Assembly (NCBI RefSeq): GCF_000258765.1
Contig: NZ_AJLT01000022.1
Location: 33,204-97,203 of the forward strand
DNA: 64,000 bases
Direction: 5' to 3'
DNA from: Gillisia marina
GTDB lineage: Bacteria > Bacteroidota > Bacteroidia > Flavobacteriales > Flavobacteriaceae
Made by a program: the position numbers and the translations under genes. Position 1 is the first letter of the stretch. Each line of letters begins with the position of its first letter. Under the pieces are notes generated by a model, which did no database searches, was not told where the DNA came from, and saw only the letters and a list, made by a program, of their open reading frames with translations. Shown here in pieces: positions 17,403 to 26,655 of the stretch.

Positions 17403-17969
17403 ATGGCAAGTACAAGTGATATTAGAAATGGGTTATGTATCCGTTATAATCATGACATCTACAAGGTGATAGAGTTTTTACACGTTAAACCAGGAAAAGG
17501 ACCTGCTTTTGTTAGAACTAAATTAAAAAGTGTGACTTCCGGGAAGGTATTGGATAATACCTTTTCTGCAGGGCATAAAATTGAAGATGTTCGAGTAGAG
17601 ACTCATAAGTTTCAGTTTTTATATAACGACGGAGAATTTTATCATTTCATGAATGTGGAAGATTATACTCAAATACGTTTGTTGGAAACCGCTATAGATA
17701 TGCCTAAACTTCTTAAAGAAGGTGAAGTTGTTACGGTTTTAATAAATACTGAAGACAATATGCCTCTTACGGTAGATATGCCTGCGAGTGTGATTCTTGA
17801 AGTTACTCATACAGAACCGGGAGTAAAAGGAAATACAGCTACCAATGCAACAAAACCTGCAACAGTAGAAACTGGAGCTGAAGTAAATGTGCCTCTTTTT
17901 ATTAATGAAGGAGATAAGATTAAAATTGAAACAGAGAAAGGAACCTACAAGGAGCGAGTAAAAGAATAA
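17403..17969 (+). CDS. efp: Translation elongation factor P
   Basis: EF-P rescues ribosomes stalled at polyproline. The 188 residues comprise the KOW-like domain I (HVKPGKGPAFVRTKLKS, with the loop Lys32 that is modified or acts in many EF-Ps) and the OB domains (VDMPASVILEVTHTEPGVKG, ...NVPLFINEGDKIKIET). It is the last gene before a strong terminator, so it closes the lpxD-lpxC/fabZ-lpxA operon. Confidence 0.97.
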   Translation: MASTSDIRNGLCIRYNHDIYKVIEFLHVKPGKGPAFVRTKLKSVTSGKVLDNTFSAGHKIEDVRVETHKFQFLYNDGEFYHFMNVEDYTQIRLLETAIDMPKLLKEGEVVTVLINTEDNMPLTVDMPASVILEVTHTEPGVKGNTATNATKPATVETGAEVNVPLFINEGDKIKIETEKGTYKERVKE

Positions 17970-17996
17970 TTCGAGTAGATTTTTATTACATTTTAG

Positions 17997-18041
17997 AAAA
18001 GTTAGGAGCATTTATAAATAATGTTCCTAACTTTTGTTTTT
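17997..18041 (+). terminator. Intrinsic terminator after efp
   Basis: AAAAGTTAGGA (17997-18007) pairs perfectly with TCCTAACTTTT (18025-18035), followed by GTTTTTT. The hairpin ends the lpx-efp unit. Confidence 0.85.
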
Positions 18042-18055
18042 TAAGTAATATCACT

Positions 18056-18063
18056 TATGTTTG
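18056..18063 (+). promoter_or_regulatory. -7 promoter element of second lpxD unit
   Basis: TATGTTTG fits TAnnTTTG and lies 37 bases before the start codon at 18101, right after the efp terminator. Confidence 0.4.
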
Positions 18064-18100
18064 ATCTAGGTTTCAAAAACTAAATTTTCTCACTTATAAT

Positions 18101-19030
18101 ATGAAATTTCCTCAGAAGCATACGCTTCAGCAAATAGCTACAATTATATCTGCTACCTATGTAGGCGAATCAGATTTTCCGGTATTAGGTATGAATGAGA
18201 TTCATGTAGTAACACAAGGTGATATTGTTTTTGTAGATCATCCCAAATATTACGATAAGGCTTTAAATTCTGCAGCAACCATAATATTGATTAATAAGGA
18301 AGTTGAATGCCCCGCAGGAAAAGCCCTTCTTGTTTCAGATGATCCCTTCAGAGATTTTAATAAACTTACTGAGTATTTTAAACCCTTTGAAAAATCTGAT
18401 TTAAAGATCGCAGATTCGGCTCAAATCGGAAAAAATACTATTATACAACCCAATGTTTTTATTGGAAACAATGTGAAAATTGGGGATAATTGCGTGATCC
18501 ATTCTAATGTAAGTATTTACGATAATGCCATTATTGGTAATAACGTAATTATTCATGCAGGAACTGTATTGGGAGCAGATGCTTTCTACTTTAAGAACAG
18601 GCCAAGCGGATACGATAAATTGCTTTCTGGAGGACGTGTAGTTATAGATCATGATGTTGAAATTGGAGCACTATGTACTATAGATAAAGGTGTTTCCGGC
18701 GATACTTTTATTGGAGCCGGTACAAAATTGGATAATCAAGTTCAAATAGGGCATGATACCATCATCGGAAAAAAATGCTTAATTGCATCTCAAACTGGAA
18801 TTGCGGGCTGTGTAATTGTGGAGGATGAAGTAAATATCTGGGGACAAGTTGGAATTAGAAGCGATGTGACCATTAAAAAAGGCACTGTGCTTATGGCACA
18901 ATGTGGAGTTTCCAAAACCACCGAAGAAAACACGAGTTATTGGGGATCGCCAGCTCAAGAATTCAGAACAAAATTGAGACAGATGGCAGCAGTAAAAATG
19001 CTCCCGGGAATTATAGATAAATTAAAATAG
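18101..19030 (+). CDS. LpxD-like N-acyltransferase, second paralogue
   Basis: The 309-residue product again has an LpxD-type N-domain (about 1-95, GDIVFVDHPKYYDKAL) and a left-handed beta helix. The acyltransferase His is kept (LDNQVQIGHDTIIGKKCLIA), so the protein is probably active. It is clearly diverged from the LpxD at 14181. Possible roles are a different acyl chain length on lipid A or another sugar nucleotide. In Bacteroidota a second LpxD-like gene after efp is usual. It overlaps no neighbour and is 5 bases ahead of the next gene. Confidence 0.85.
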   Translation: MKFPQKHTLQQIATIISATYVGESDFPVLGMNEIHVVTQGDIVFVDHPKYYDKALNSAATIILINKEVECPAGKALLVSDDPFRDFNKLTEYFKPFEKSDLKIADSAQIGKNTIIQPNVFIGNNVKIGDNCVIHSNVSIYDNAIIGNNVIIHAGTVLGADAFYFKNRPSGYDKLLSGGRVVIDHDVEIGALCTIDKGVSGDTFIGAGTKLDNQVQIGHDTIIGKKCLIASQTGIAGCVIVEDEVNIWGQVGIRSDVTIKKGTVLMAQCGVSKTTEENTSYWGSPAQEFRTKLRQMAAVKMLPGIIDKLK

Positions 19031-19035
19031 AAATC

Positions 19036-19449
19036 ATGGGTTTAACCGAAAAGCAGTTAGTAGAATCTTTTTATACTTCAGAATTTTATAAAGATCCATC
19101 ACAGGTTTCCAAGCATTTTCATAATGATGCCGAATTGTATTGGAACAGTAGTGCGGGTTTTAATAAAATGAACGTAAAGGAATTAGAAGGTATTTGTGCT
19201 GAGATGGGAAAATCTTTCGAGTATCTAAGACCTGTAATTAGTCATTTACTTCAAGATGATCAAACGGTAACTATTAGGATTACTTTTTATACAAAAACCA
19301 TCGAAAACCCAGATGAAGAAATTCCACTGGCACATATGGTAGCAATTTGGGAAATTAAAGATGGAAAAATGTTTAAAGGATACCAAATGAGTCAGCCGGC
19401 AGACGATTCCCCGGAAAACCTTAGTTCATTTATGGGAACAAACTTTTAA
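19036..19449 (+). CDS. NTF2-like / SnoaL-fold family protein
   Basis: The function is unknown. The 137-residue product has the cone-shaped NTF2-like pattern: an N-terminal helix (EKQLVESFYTSEFYKDPSQVSKHF), 'DAELYWNSSAGFNKMN', then strands ending in AIWEIKDGKMFKGYQMSQPA. Such folds act as small enzymes or ligand-binding scaffolds. It is translated 5 bases after the second LpxD, so it is likely co-transcribed. Confidence 0.75.
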   Translation: MGLTEKQLVESFYTSEFYKDPSQVSKHFHNDAELYWNSSAGFNKMNVKELEGICAEMGKSFEYLRPVISHLLQDDQTVTIRITFYTKTIENPDEEIPLAHMVAIWEIKDGKMFKGYQMSQPADDSPENLSSFMGTNF

Positions 19450-19478
19450 AAAGGTTTTAAGGTTTCTATTAAATACCA

Positions 19479-19486
19479 TACTTTTG
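19479..19486 (+). promoter_or_regulatory. -7 promoter element of sucD
   Basis: TACTTTTG fits TAnnTTTG and lies 22 bases before the sucD ATG. No -33 TTG is clear. Confidence 0.45.
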
Positions 19487-19508
19487 CAAAGCAAAAATTA
19501 TAACAATT

Positions 19509-20393
19509 ATGAGCGTTTTAGTCAATAAAGATTCAAAAGTAATAGTTCAAGGTTTCACAGGAAGTGAAGGTACATTTCATGCTGAACAAATGATCGAATA
19601 TGGGACCAATGTTGTTGGAGGAGTAACTCCAGGAAAAGGTGGGCAATCTCATTTAGATAAGCCGGTATTTAATACCGTGTCTCAAGCAGTAAAAGATACT
19701 GGAGCAAATGTTTCCATAATTTTTGTGCCACCTGCATTCGCTGCAGATGCTATAATGGAAGCTGCAGATGCTGGAATTGAAGTAATTATTACGATTACTG
19801 AAGGAATTCCGGTTTCAGATATGATCAAAGTAAATAATTTTATTCAAAATAAGTCTTGTAGATTAGTTGGACCTAACTGTCCAGGGGTAATTACTCCGGG
19901 TGAAGCAAAAGTTGGAATTATGCCAGGGTTTGTGTTTAAACAAGGTAAAGTAGGAATAGTTTCTAAATCTGGAACTCTTACTTACGAAGCTGCAGATCAG
20001 GTTGTAAAACAAGGTCTAGGTATCTCTACTGCTATTGGAATTGGTGGAGATCCAATTATCGGGACAACAACTAAAGAAGCGGTGGAATTGTTAATGAATG
20101 ACGATGATACTGAATGTATAGTTATGATTGGTGAAATTGGAGGTCAATTGGAAGCAGATGCTGCACAATGGATCAAAGCCAATGGTAATAGAAAACCAGT
20201 TATTGGATTTATCGCAGGAGAAACAGCACCGGCAGGTCGTACAATGGGGCATGCAGGAGCAATAGTTGGTGGTAGCGAAGATACTGCTCAGGCTAAGAAA
20301 GCGATACTTAAAGAAAATGGAATTCACGTTGTGGATTCACCAGCAGAAATTGGTAAAAAAGTTGCAGAAGTACTTAAAGCTGTGAATGCGTAG
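19509..20393 (+). CDS. sucD: Succinyl-CoA synthetase alpha subunit
   Basis: This TCA-cycle enzyme makes succinate and ATP/GTP from succinyl-CoA, with SucC as partner (not in this window). The 294 residues show the CoA-binding Rossmann domain ([18 protein letters not shown]) and the GGVTPGKGG loop. The phosphohistidine motif [13 protein letters not shown] is near residue 245. It has its own promoter element and terminator. Confidence 0.97.
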   Translation: MSVLVNKDSKVIVQGFTGSEGTFHAEQMIEYGTNVVGGVTPGKGGQSHLDKPVFNTVSQAVKDTGANVSIIFVPPAFAADAIMEAADAGIEVIITITEGIPVSDMIKVNNFIQNKSCRLVGPNCPGVITPGEAKVGIMPGFVFKQGKVGIVSKSGTLTYEAADQVVKQGLGISTAIGIGGDPIIGTTTKEAVELLMNDDDTECIVMIGEIGGQLEADAAQWIKANGNRKPVIGFIAGETAPAGRTMGHAGAIVGGSEDTAQAKKAILKENGIHVVDSPAEIGKKVAEVLKAVNA

Positions 20394-20417
20394 TTAAGCA
20401 AACTACTTTAAAATATT

Positions 20418-20467
20418 AAAAAACCTCTTAATTCCTCAGTAAATGAGTAATTTCAAGAGGTTTTTTT
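20418..20467. terminator. Bidirectional intrinsic terminator after sucD
   Basis: AAAAAACCTCTT pairs with AAGAGGTTTTTTT, with an inner CTCA/TGAG stem in the loop. T runs exist on both strands. Confidence 0.8.
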
Positions 20468-20490
20468 ATTTTATTGCTTTTTGGTTTTGC

Positions 20491-20498
20491 TATATTTG
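20491..20498 (+). promoter_or_regulatory. -7 promoter element of fabG
   Basis: TATATTTG matches TAnnTTTG and lies 25 bases before the start codon. TTG at 20474-20476 is 14 bases upstream, a little close for a -33. Confidence 0.5.
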
Positions 20499-20523
20499 AA
20501 TCAACTAACAAAGAAATTTTTAT

Positions 20524-21270
20524 ATGAAGTTACTAAAAGGTAAAAATGCTATTATCACTGGAGGTAGTAGAGGTATTGGAAAAGGCATTGCTGAAGTGTT
20601 TGCAAAACATGGAGCAAATGTAGCTTTCACCTATGCATCCTCTGTAAATGCTGCTAATGATTTAGAGAAGGAATTGAGTGACCTAGGTGTAAAAGCTAAA
20701 GGTTATAAGTCTAATGCAGCCAATTACGAAGAAGCTCAAGAGCTTATTAAAAATGTTGCAGAAGAGTTTGGTGCAATAGATATTGTAATTAACAATGCTG
20801 GAATTACCAAGGATAATCTTCTTATGAGAATGACAGAAGAGGATTTTGATGCTGTAATAGATGTTAATTTAAAATCTGTTTTTAATATGACCAAAGCGGT
20901 GCAACGTACTATGTTGAAGCAACGTTCCGGAAGTATTATTAATATGAGCTCTGTAGTTGGTGTAAAAGGGAATGCAGGGCAATCTAATTATGCCGCTTCA
21001 AAAGCAGGTATTATTGGTTTTTCAAAATCTATGGCACTAGAACTTGGTTCTAGAAATATCAGAACTAATGTGATTGCACCTGGATTTATAGAAACCGAAA
21101 TGACTGAAAAGCTTGATGAGAAAACCGTAGAAGGTTGGAGAGAGTCTATTCCATTGAAAAGAGGAGGAACTCCGGAAGATATTGCAAATGCTTGTGTTTT
21201 TCTTGCAAGTGATTTAAGTAGTTATGTTACAGGGCAAGTGATTCACGTAAATGGTGGAATGCTTACCTAG
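20524..21270 (+). CDS. fabG: 3-oxoacyl-ACP reductase
   Basis: FabG catalyses the NADPH-dependent reduction of 3-oxoacyl-ACP in fatty acid elongation. The 248-residue short-chain dehydrogenase has the cofactor motif GGSRGIGKG (13-21) and NNAG (90-93). The catalytic residues are Ser142/143, Tyr156 and Lys160 (SNYAASKAG). The C-terminus VTGQVIHVNGGML is typical of FabG. Confidence 0.93.
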   Translation: MKLLKGKNAIITGGSRGIGKGIAEVFAKHGANVAFTYASSVNAANDLEKELSDLGVKAKGYKSNAANYEEAQELIKNVAEEFGAIDIVINNAGITKDNLLMRMTEEDFDAVIDVNLKSVFNMTKAVQRTMLKQRSGSIINMSSVVGVKGNAGQSNYAASKAGIIGFSKSMALELGSRNIRTNVIAPGFIETEMTEKLDEKTVEGWRESIPLKRGGTPEDIANACVFLASDLSSYVTGQVIHVNGGMLT

Positions 21271-21368
21271 AAATTATGCAGAATTGAAATTTAATTTTTC
21301 CATGAATTTAGAGAATTAATTTTTAGCGGTAAATGAAATTAGTTGTTTACTGAATTCACTTTTTACAA

Positions 21369-23415
21369 ATGCCAATATCAACAATTTTATATCTAACCCT
21401 AGCTGCAATACTTGCGCTAGGGTTTGTTTTTTTTTCCTATTTCTTAAAAAATAAGAATCAGAGAAGACAAACTTATTTTCTAGGGGTATTACGCTTTGTA
21501 AGTGTATTCACCTTGTTGGTATTGCTTATAAATCCTCAAATTAAACATACTAAGTTCGAAACTATAAAACCTGAATTGGTTTTGGCTATAGATCGATCGG
21601 AATCTATTGGTAACTTAGAAAAAGAGGATAGTCTTAATTATTTAGTCTCAAGCTTAACAGAGAATGAAATTTTGAATGAACAGTTTGAAATTTCAGTATA
21701 TGAATTTGGTGCAGATATTAACCTTGCAACTACAGATAGCTTAAAAATTGACAGGTTTAAAACAGATATTCATAAGGCGATATCTCAGCTAAATAAGCTT
21801 TATAAAGATAAAGCGACTGCAATGATTTTAATGTCTGATGGTAACGCCACTTATGGTCAGGATTACGAATTCTCAAATTTAAATGAAAATATTGCCTTAA
21901 GTGCAGTAGTTATTGGCGATACCGCTACTACCTTCGATTTGTCTATAAATACACTTAATGTAAATAAGTATGCTTTTTTAAATAACGAATTCCCTGTAGA
22001 AATTCTTTTAAATTACTCCGGAAGCGATGATGTAAAAGCCACTTTTCAGCTAAAAGAAGGGAACAACATGCTTTATAGCAAAACATTGGATTTCGATAAA
22101 GAGAATTCTTCCGCCATTATAAATACCACGCTAACGGCTAAGCGGTTGGGCACAAGGATTTATGAAGCAATCATAAAATCTTCAGAAAATGAAAAGAATC
22201 TAATTAATAATAAAAGGAAGTTTGCAGTAGATGTGATTGATGAAAGGACAAATGTTCTTCTACTCTCTGATATCTCCCATCCAGATCTTGGAGCTCTTAA
22301 AAAATCTATTGAAAATAATAAGCAACGAGAGGTGACATTAAAGAAGGTAGGTAATTTTAATGTTACAGAAATTAATGATTTTCAATTAGTTATAGTATAT
22401 CAACCAAACAGTAAGTTTAATTCAGTATTAAAAGAATTAGACAAACAAAATATTAATAAATTCATTATTACAGGCACCAAAACAGATTGGAATTTTTTAA
22501 ATAATTCTCAACAACATTTCTCTAAACCACCTTCTAATCAAACTCAAGATTTATTCCCGGTATATAATGAAAACTTTCTTCAGTATCAATTTGAAGATAT
22601 TGGTTTTAAAGATTTTCCGCCATTAGAAGATTCCTTCGGAGCTTTAAATATAGTCGCTGAGAATTCAAATTCACTTTTATACCAAAAGATCGAAGGTATT
22701 CTAACTCAACAGCCACTATTGAGCATATTTGAAGAAGGTTCTAAGAAAACAGGGGTGTTATTTGGAGAGAATCTTTGGAAATGGAGATTAGAATCTTTTC
22801 GAACGAAAGGAAATTTTGATAGTATCGATGGTTTCTGGAATAAACTAATTCAATATTTATCCTCATCAAGGAAGCGAGCTCGCTTAACGTATGAAGCCGA
22901 ACCAGTGTATTTGGAGAATGAAGAAATAGTAATAACGTCTCAATACTTCGATCAGAATTATGTTTTTTCGCCTGAGGCAAATCTTAATATTTATATTAAA
23001 AACTTGAGTTCTAATGAAACTTTTGAGGCTCAGATGCTGCCAAGTTCAAATTTTTATAAAGTAGAACTAGATGCGCTTGGGGTGGGGGGAATATCAATTC
23101 ACAATCAAAGAAGAGACCTCCGGGATTCAGGTACAGGGAAATTTCCAAGTTTTGGAGTACAATGTAGAGCAGCAATTTTCTTCTGCGAATTATAATAAAA
23201 TGGAATTTCTTGCGAACAATAATTCAGGAAAAACCTATTTATTGAAAGATGAACAGAAAATAATTAAAGAACTAGCTCAGGGCAAACGCTTTGTTTCGGT
23301 ACAAAAAAGCGATGAAAAAACCGTACCTTTAATCGATTGGAAATATTTGCTTATCCTATTAGTGCTAAGTCTTAGCATCGAGTGGTTTACAAGAAAGTAT
23401 TTCGGTTTAATTTAA
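21369..23415 (+). CDS. VWA-domain membrane protein (frameshifted near 23080)
   Basis: When joined across one frameshift the product is about 682 residues. It has N-terminal membrane helices (about 5-25 and 38-55), then a von Willebrand A-like domain with LVLAIDRSESIG and AMILMSDGNATYGQ. A long periplasmic region follows, then a C-terminal helix (WKYLLILLVLSLSIEWFTRK). This resembles Bacteroidota VWA/BatA-like proteins of unknown role. Frame 1 ends in unrelated residues, while frame 2 continues sensibly (LGWGEYQFTIKEE). The run GGGGTGGGGGG (23079-23089) has one base too many. Sequencing error is the likeliest cause. Confidence 0.78.
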
Positions 23416-23434
23416 TAATCACAAATTTTTATTT

Positions 23435-24250
23435 ATGGATAAATTACCAAAGATTGGGTTGCCAATTTTAATTTTTGCAGTTTTCTTAATTATTTTAATC
23501 GCTAAATCTACAGTTACCATTAATTCTGGGGAAGCCGGAGTGTTGTATAAAACTTTTGGGGGCGGAGTAGTAACAGATCAACCACCTTTAGGTGAAGGAT
23601 TTCATGTAGTTGCACCTTGGAATAAGGTTTTCGTTTACGAAGTGCGTCAACAATCTTTAGAAGAAAATATGCAGGTATTATCTTCTAATGGTTTGGAAAT
23701 TAAATTGGATGCTTCAGTTTGGTTTCAGCCCTTATATGAAGATTTAGGAGCTTTGCACCAAGATAAAGGTGAGCAATATGTGCAACGAGTTCTACAACCT
23801 GCTGTTCGTTCTGCTGCTCGTGCCGTTGTAGGTAGGTATATTCCGGAACAATTATATGCCAGTAAGCGTGAAGCTATCCAAAAGGAGATTTTGGATGAAA
23901 CAAGGCTTCTCTTAAAGGATCAATATGTACAGGTGAATGAGGTTTTGGTTAGGGATGTTTCTCTTCCGCAGAACATTAAGGAAGCAATTGAGCGAAAGCT
24001 GAGACAAGAGCAAGAATCTCTAGAATATGAGTTTAGGTTAACTAAAGCTGAACAGGAGGCGCAAAGACAGCGAATTGATGCTGAAGGTAAAGCTAAGGCT
24101 AATGAAATTCTTAGTGCTTCGTTGAACGATAAGATTTTAAGAGAAAAAGGGATTCAGGCAACTGTAGAGCTTGCTAAATCTCCTAATTCCAAGGTAGTAG
24201 TTATTGGATCTGGAGGCGATGGAATGCCTTTGATTCTTGGGAATAATTAA
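23435..24250 (+). CDS. Prohibitin/SPFH-family membrane protein
   Basis: The 271-residue product has an N-terminal transmembrane helix (about 6-24, IGLPILIFAVFLIILIAK). An SPFH/band-7 domain follows (about 28-190: INSGEAGVLYKTFGGGVV, LEIKLDASVWFQPLYEDLGAL). A charged coiled-coil stretch (KLRQEQESLEYEFRLTKAEQ) and a short hydrophobic end complete it. Prohibitin-like SPFH proteins form large ring assemblies on membranes and help membrane protease control. It follows the VWA gene by 19 bases. Confidence 0.88.
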   Translation: MDKLPKIGLPILIFAVFLIILIAKSTVTINSGEAGVLYKTFGGGVVTDQPPLGEGFHVVAPWNKVFVYEVRQQSLEENMQVLSSNGLEIKLDASVWFQPLYEDLGALHQDKGEQYVQRVLQPAVRSAARAVVGRYIPEQLYASKREAIQKEILDETRLLLKDQYVQVNEVLVRDVSLPQNIKEAIERKLRQEQESLEYEFRLTKAEQEAQRQRIDAEGKAKANEILSASLNDKILREKGIQATVELAKSPNSKVVVIGSGGDGMPLILGNN

Positions 24251-24310
24251 AAATCCATTAATCAAGTCATAAAATTTTCGAAACGAGTTTTAGTTTTTGA
24301 AAAAATGCGC

Positions 24311-24318
24311 TAGATTTG
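24311..24318 (+). promoter_or_regulatory. -7 promoter element of the his operon
   Basis: TAGATTTG fits TAnnTTTG and lies 8 bases before the leader-peptide ATG. A T-rich stretch (24288-24298) covers the -33 region without an ideal TTG spacing. Confidence 0.5.
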
Positions 24319-24326
24319 CGATAATT

Positions 24327-24383
24327 ATGAAAACAATTCAACTACATCATCATCATTTTCATTACTGCGCTCTGGCGAGGTGA
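24327..24383 (+). CDS. hisL: Histidine operon leader peptide
   Basis: The 18-codon frame reads MKTIQLHHHHFHYCALAR, with five His codons in six positions, directly behind a promoter element and 30 bases before an intrinsic terminator in front of hisG. This is the classic layout of translation-coupled attenuation. When histidyl-tRNA is scarce, ribosomes stall at the His codons and the terminator is not formed. The peptide itself is not expected to function otherwise. Confidence 0.9.
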   Translation: MKTIQLHHHHFHYCALAR

Positions 24384-24412
24384 TTTTGATATGTAGTAAA
24401 TTCAACATATAT

Positions 24413-24446
24413 AAAAACCCGTTTGAGCAATCGAACGGGTTTTTTG
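24413..24446 (+). terminator. his attenuator terminator hairpin
   Basis: AAAAACCCGTTTGA pairs with TCGAACGGGTTTTTT (one G-T wobble), followed by the T run. It lies between hisL and hisG. Alternative antiterminator pairing with the 24360-24410 segment was not worked out. Confidence 0.85.
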
Positions 24447-24488
24447 TTTCCTGTTCGGTTTTCAAATTAAACTTTAAGAAATTAAAAG

Positions 24489-25352
24489 ATGAGTAAAGAA
24501 AAACTAAGAATTGCAATCCAAAAGGCAGGAAGATTAAATGAAGATTCCCTAAAAATATTAAAAGATGCCGGTATCTCCATAGACAATGGTAAAGAACAGT
24601 TAAAAGCTATTTCTTCTAATTTCCCTTTAGAGGTTTTATATCTTCGGAATGGGGATATCCCACAATATTTAAGAGACGGAGTAGTAGATATCGCATTTTT
24701 GGGAGAGAATGTGTTGGAAGAAAAAGGTGATGATATCATTCAGTCACTAAAATTAGGATTCTCGAAATGTAGAGTTTCTTTAGCTATCCCTAAATCTGCT
24801 AAGTATAACGGTCTGGAAGATCTAGAAGGCAAAAGAATTGCTACCTCGTATCCAAATACCTTAAATTCATTTCTGAAGAAAAAAGGAATCACAGCAGATT
24901 TACACATAATTAATGGTTCAGTAGAAATTGCTCCAAATATTGGATTGGCAGATGCTATATGCGATATCGTTTCCAGTGGAAATACACTGTTCAAGAACAA
25001 TTTGAAGGAAGTAGAAGTAATGATGAAGAGCGAGGCTGTTCTAGCTGTTGCTCCCAATATTTCTGAAGAGCGAAGAGTGCTTCTGGATAAATTGGAATTT
25101 AGATTAAAATCTGTACTAAATGCGAGAACTTCAAAATATATCCTTTTGAATGCTCCAGATGATAAATTAGAGGATATTATCAAATTATTGCCTGGAATGC
25201 GAAGTCCTACGGTGCTTCCTTTAGCAGAAAAGGGATGGAGTTCGATTCATACAGTAATCCAAGAAAATAGATTTTGGGAGATCATTAATGAATTGAAGGA
25301 ATTAGGGGCAGAAGGAATTTTAGTAGCGCCAATCGAGAAAATGGTTTTATAA
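24489..25352 (+). CDS. hisG: ATP phosphoribosyltransferase
   Basis: HisG catalyses the first and feedback-controlled step of histidine synthesis, joining ATP and PRPP. The 287 residues make it the long form with a C-terminal regulatory ACT-like domain (about 215-287, GMRSPTVLPLAEKGWSSIHT). The PRPP-binding loop lies in CDIVSSGNTLFKNNL. It is the first structural gene behind the hisL attenuator. Confidence 0.96.
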   Translation: MSKEKLRIAIQKAGRLNEDSLKILKDAGISIDNGKEQLKAISSNFPLEVLYLRNGDIPQYLRDGVVDIAFLGENVLEEKGDDIIQSLKLGFSKCRVSLAIPKSAKYNGLEDLEGKRIATSYPNTLNSFLKKKGITADLHIINGSVEIAPNIGLADAICDIVSSGNTLFKNNLKEVEVMMKSEAVLAVAPNISEERRVLLDKLEFRLKSVLNARTSKYILLNAPDDKLEDIIKLLPGMRSPTVLPLAEKGWSSIHTVIQENRFWEIINELKELGAEGILVAPIEKMVL

Positions 25353-25367
25353 TTAATTAGAAGAATC

Positions 25368-26655
25368 ATGAATAAATTATATAACCCGAAAAGAGAAGAA
25401 TGGGAGAAATTATTACAAAGACCCACTCAAGCTCTAGAAGATATCGAGCAAACTGTTAACGATATTTTTTCTGAAGTAAGATCGAAAGGGGATAGTGCGG
25501 TTTCAAAATACACCGATCTCTTTGATGGAATAAAACTGGATAGTTTTAAAGTTACTACTGAAGAGATTGAGGCTGCTTTTGGAAAGGTAAGTTCTGAATT
25601 GAAAAATGCCATTCAATTAGCCAAGTCCAATATTGAAAAATTCCATGAGGCACAAAAAACGCCTAAAGTAGAAGTAACTACTACTAAAGGAGTAGAATGT
25701 TGGCAAGAGAAGCGTCCAATCCAAAAGGTGGGACTTTACATACCCGGTGGGAGCGCACCTTTGTTTTCAACTATTTTAATGCTCGCAACCCCGGCTAATA
25801 TCGCTGGCTGTAAAGAGATCGTTTTGTGTACTCCGCCAGATAAGAATGGAGAAATTAATCCGGTTATTTTATATACTGCTGCTCTATGTGGAGTAGATAA
25901 GGTTTTTAAGATCGGTGGTATCCAGGCTATTGCAGCATTGACTTTTGGTACAGAAACCGTGCCCAAAATGTATAAGATATTTGGCCCCGGAAATCAATTT
26001 GTGACCGTAGCCAAACAATTAGCCACGAAGTTCCATGTAGCAATAGATATGCCGGCTGGGCCTTCTGAATTACTTGTGGTAGCCGATGATACAGCCGATG
26101 CTGCGTTTGTGGCTTCAGATCTTCTAAGCCAGGCAGAACATGGTCCAGATAGTCAGGTGATTCTTATCTCTACTTCAGAACAAATGATTGAAGCAGTTGA
26201 GCGTGAAGTAGAGCTTCAGTTAGAAGTATTGCCAAGAAAAGAAATGGCACAGAGATCGATTGCTAACTCTAAACTTATCTATTTAGAAAATAAAGAACTC
26301 GCGATGGAAATTATTAATGAATATGGTCCTGAACATTTCATCGTATGTACTGCAGATAATGACTTTTATATAGAAAAAAATTACAAATGCTGGCTCTGTA
26401 TTTATTGGAAATTACACACCGGAAAGTGCAGGAGATTATGCTTCAGGTACTAACCATACCTTGCCAACCAATGGATTCGCTAAACAATATAGCGGAGTGA
26501 ACTTGGACAGTTTTATGAAGAGTATGACCTTTCAGAAAATATCTGAAGAAGGTATCCAGAATATTGGTCAGGCTATAGAGATCATGGCTGAGGCAGAAGG
26601 ACTTCAAGCTCACAAAAATGCAGTTACTTTAAGACTTAATAAGCTGAAGAAATAA
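25368..26655 (+). CDS. hisD: Histidinol dehydrogenase (frameshifted near 26377)
   Basis: HisD performs the last two oxidations, histidinol to histidine, with Zn and NAD. Family motifs are clear: [45 protein letters not shown] and [12 protein letters not shown]. Frame one breaks after DNDFYIEK. Removing one A from the seven-A run at 26374-26380 restores [20 protein letters not shown] into the segment at 26461-26655, which carries the normal C-terminus, to give 428 residues. It overlaps hisC by one base. Since the rest of the operon is intact, a sequencing error is more likely than a true loss of histidine synthesis. Confidence 0.9.

Noticed and set aside
25368..26655. Programmed frameshift in hisD
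   Set aside because: The slip site is a plain seven-A run without a downstream stimulatory structure that I can see, and five other genes show the same type of error.
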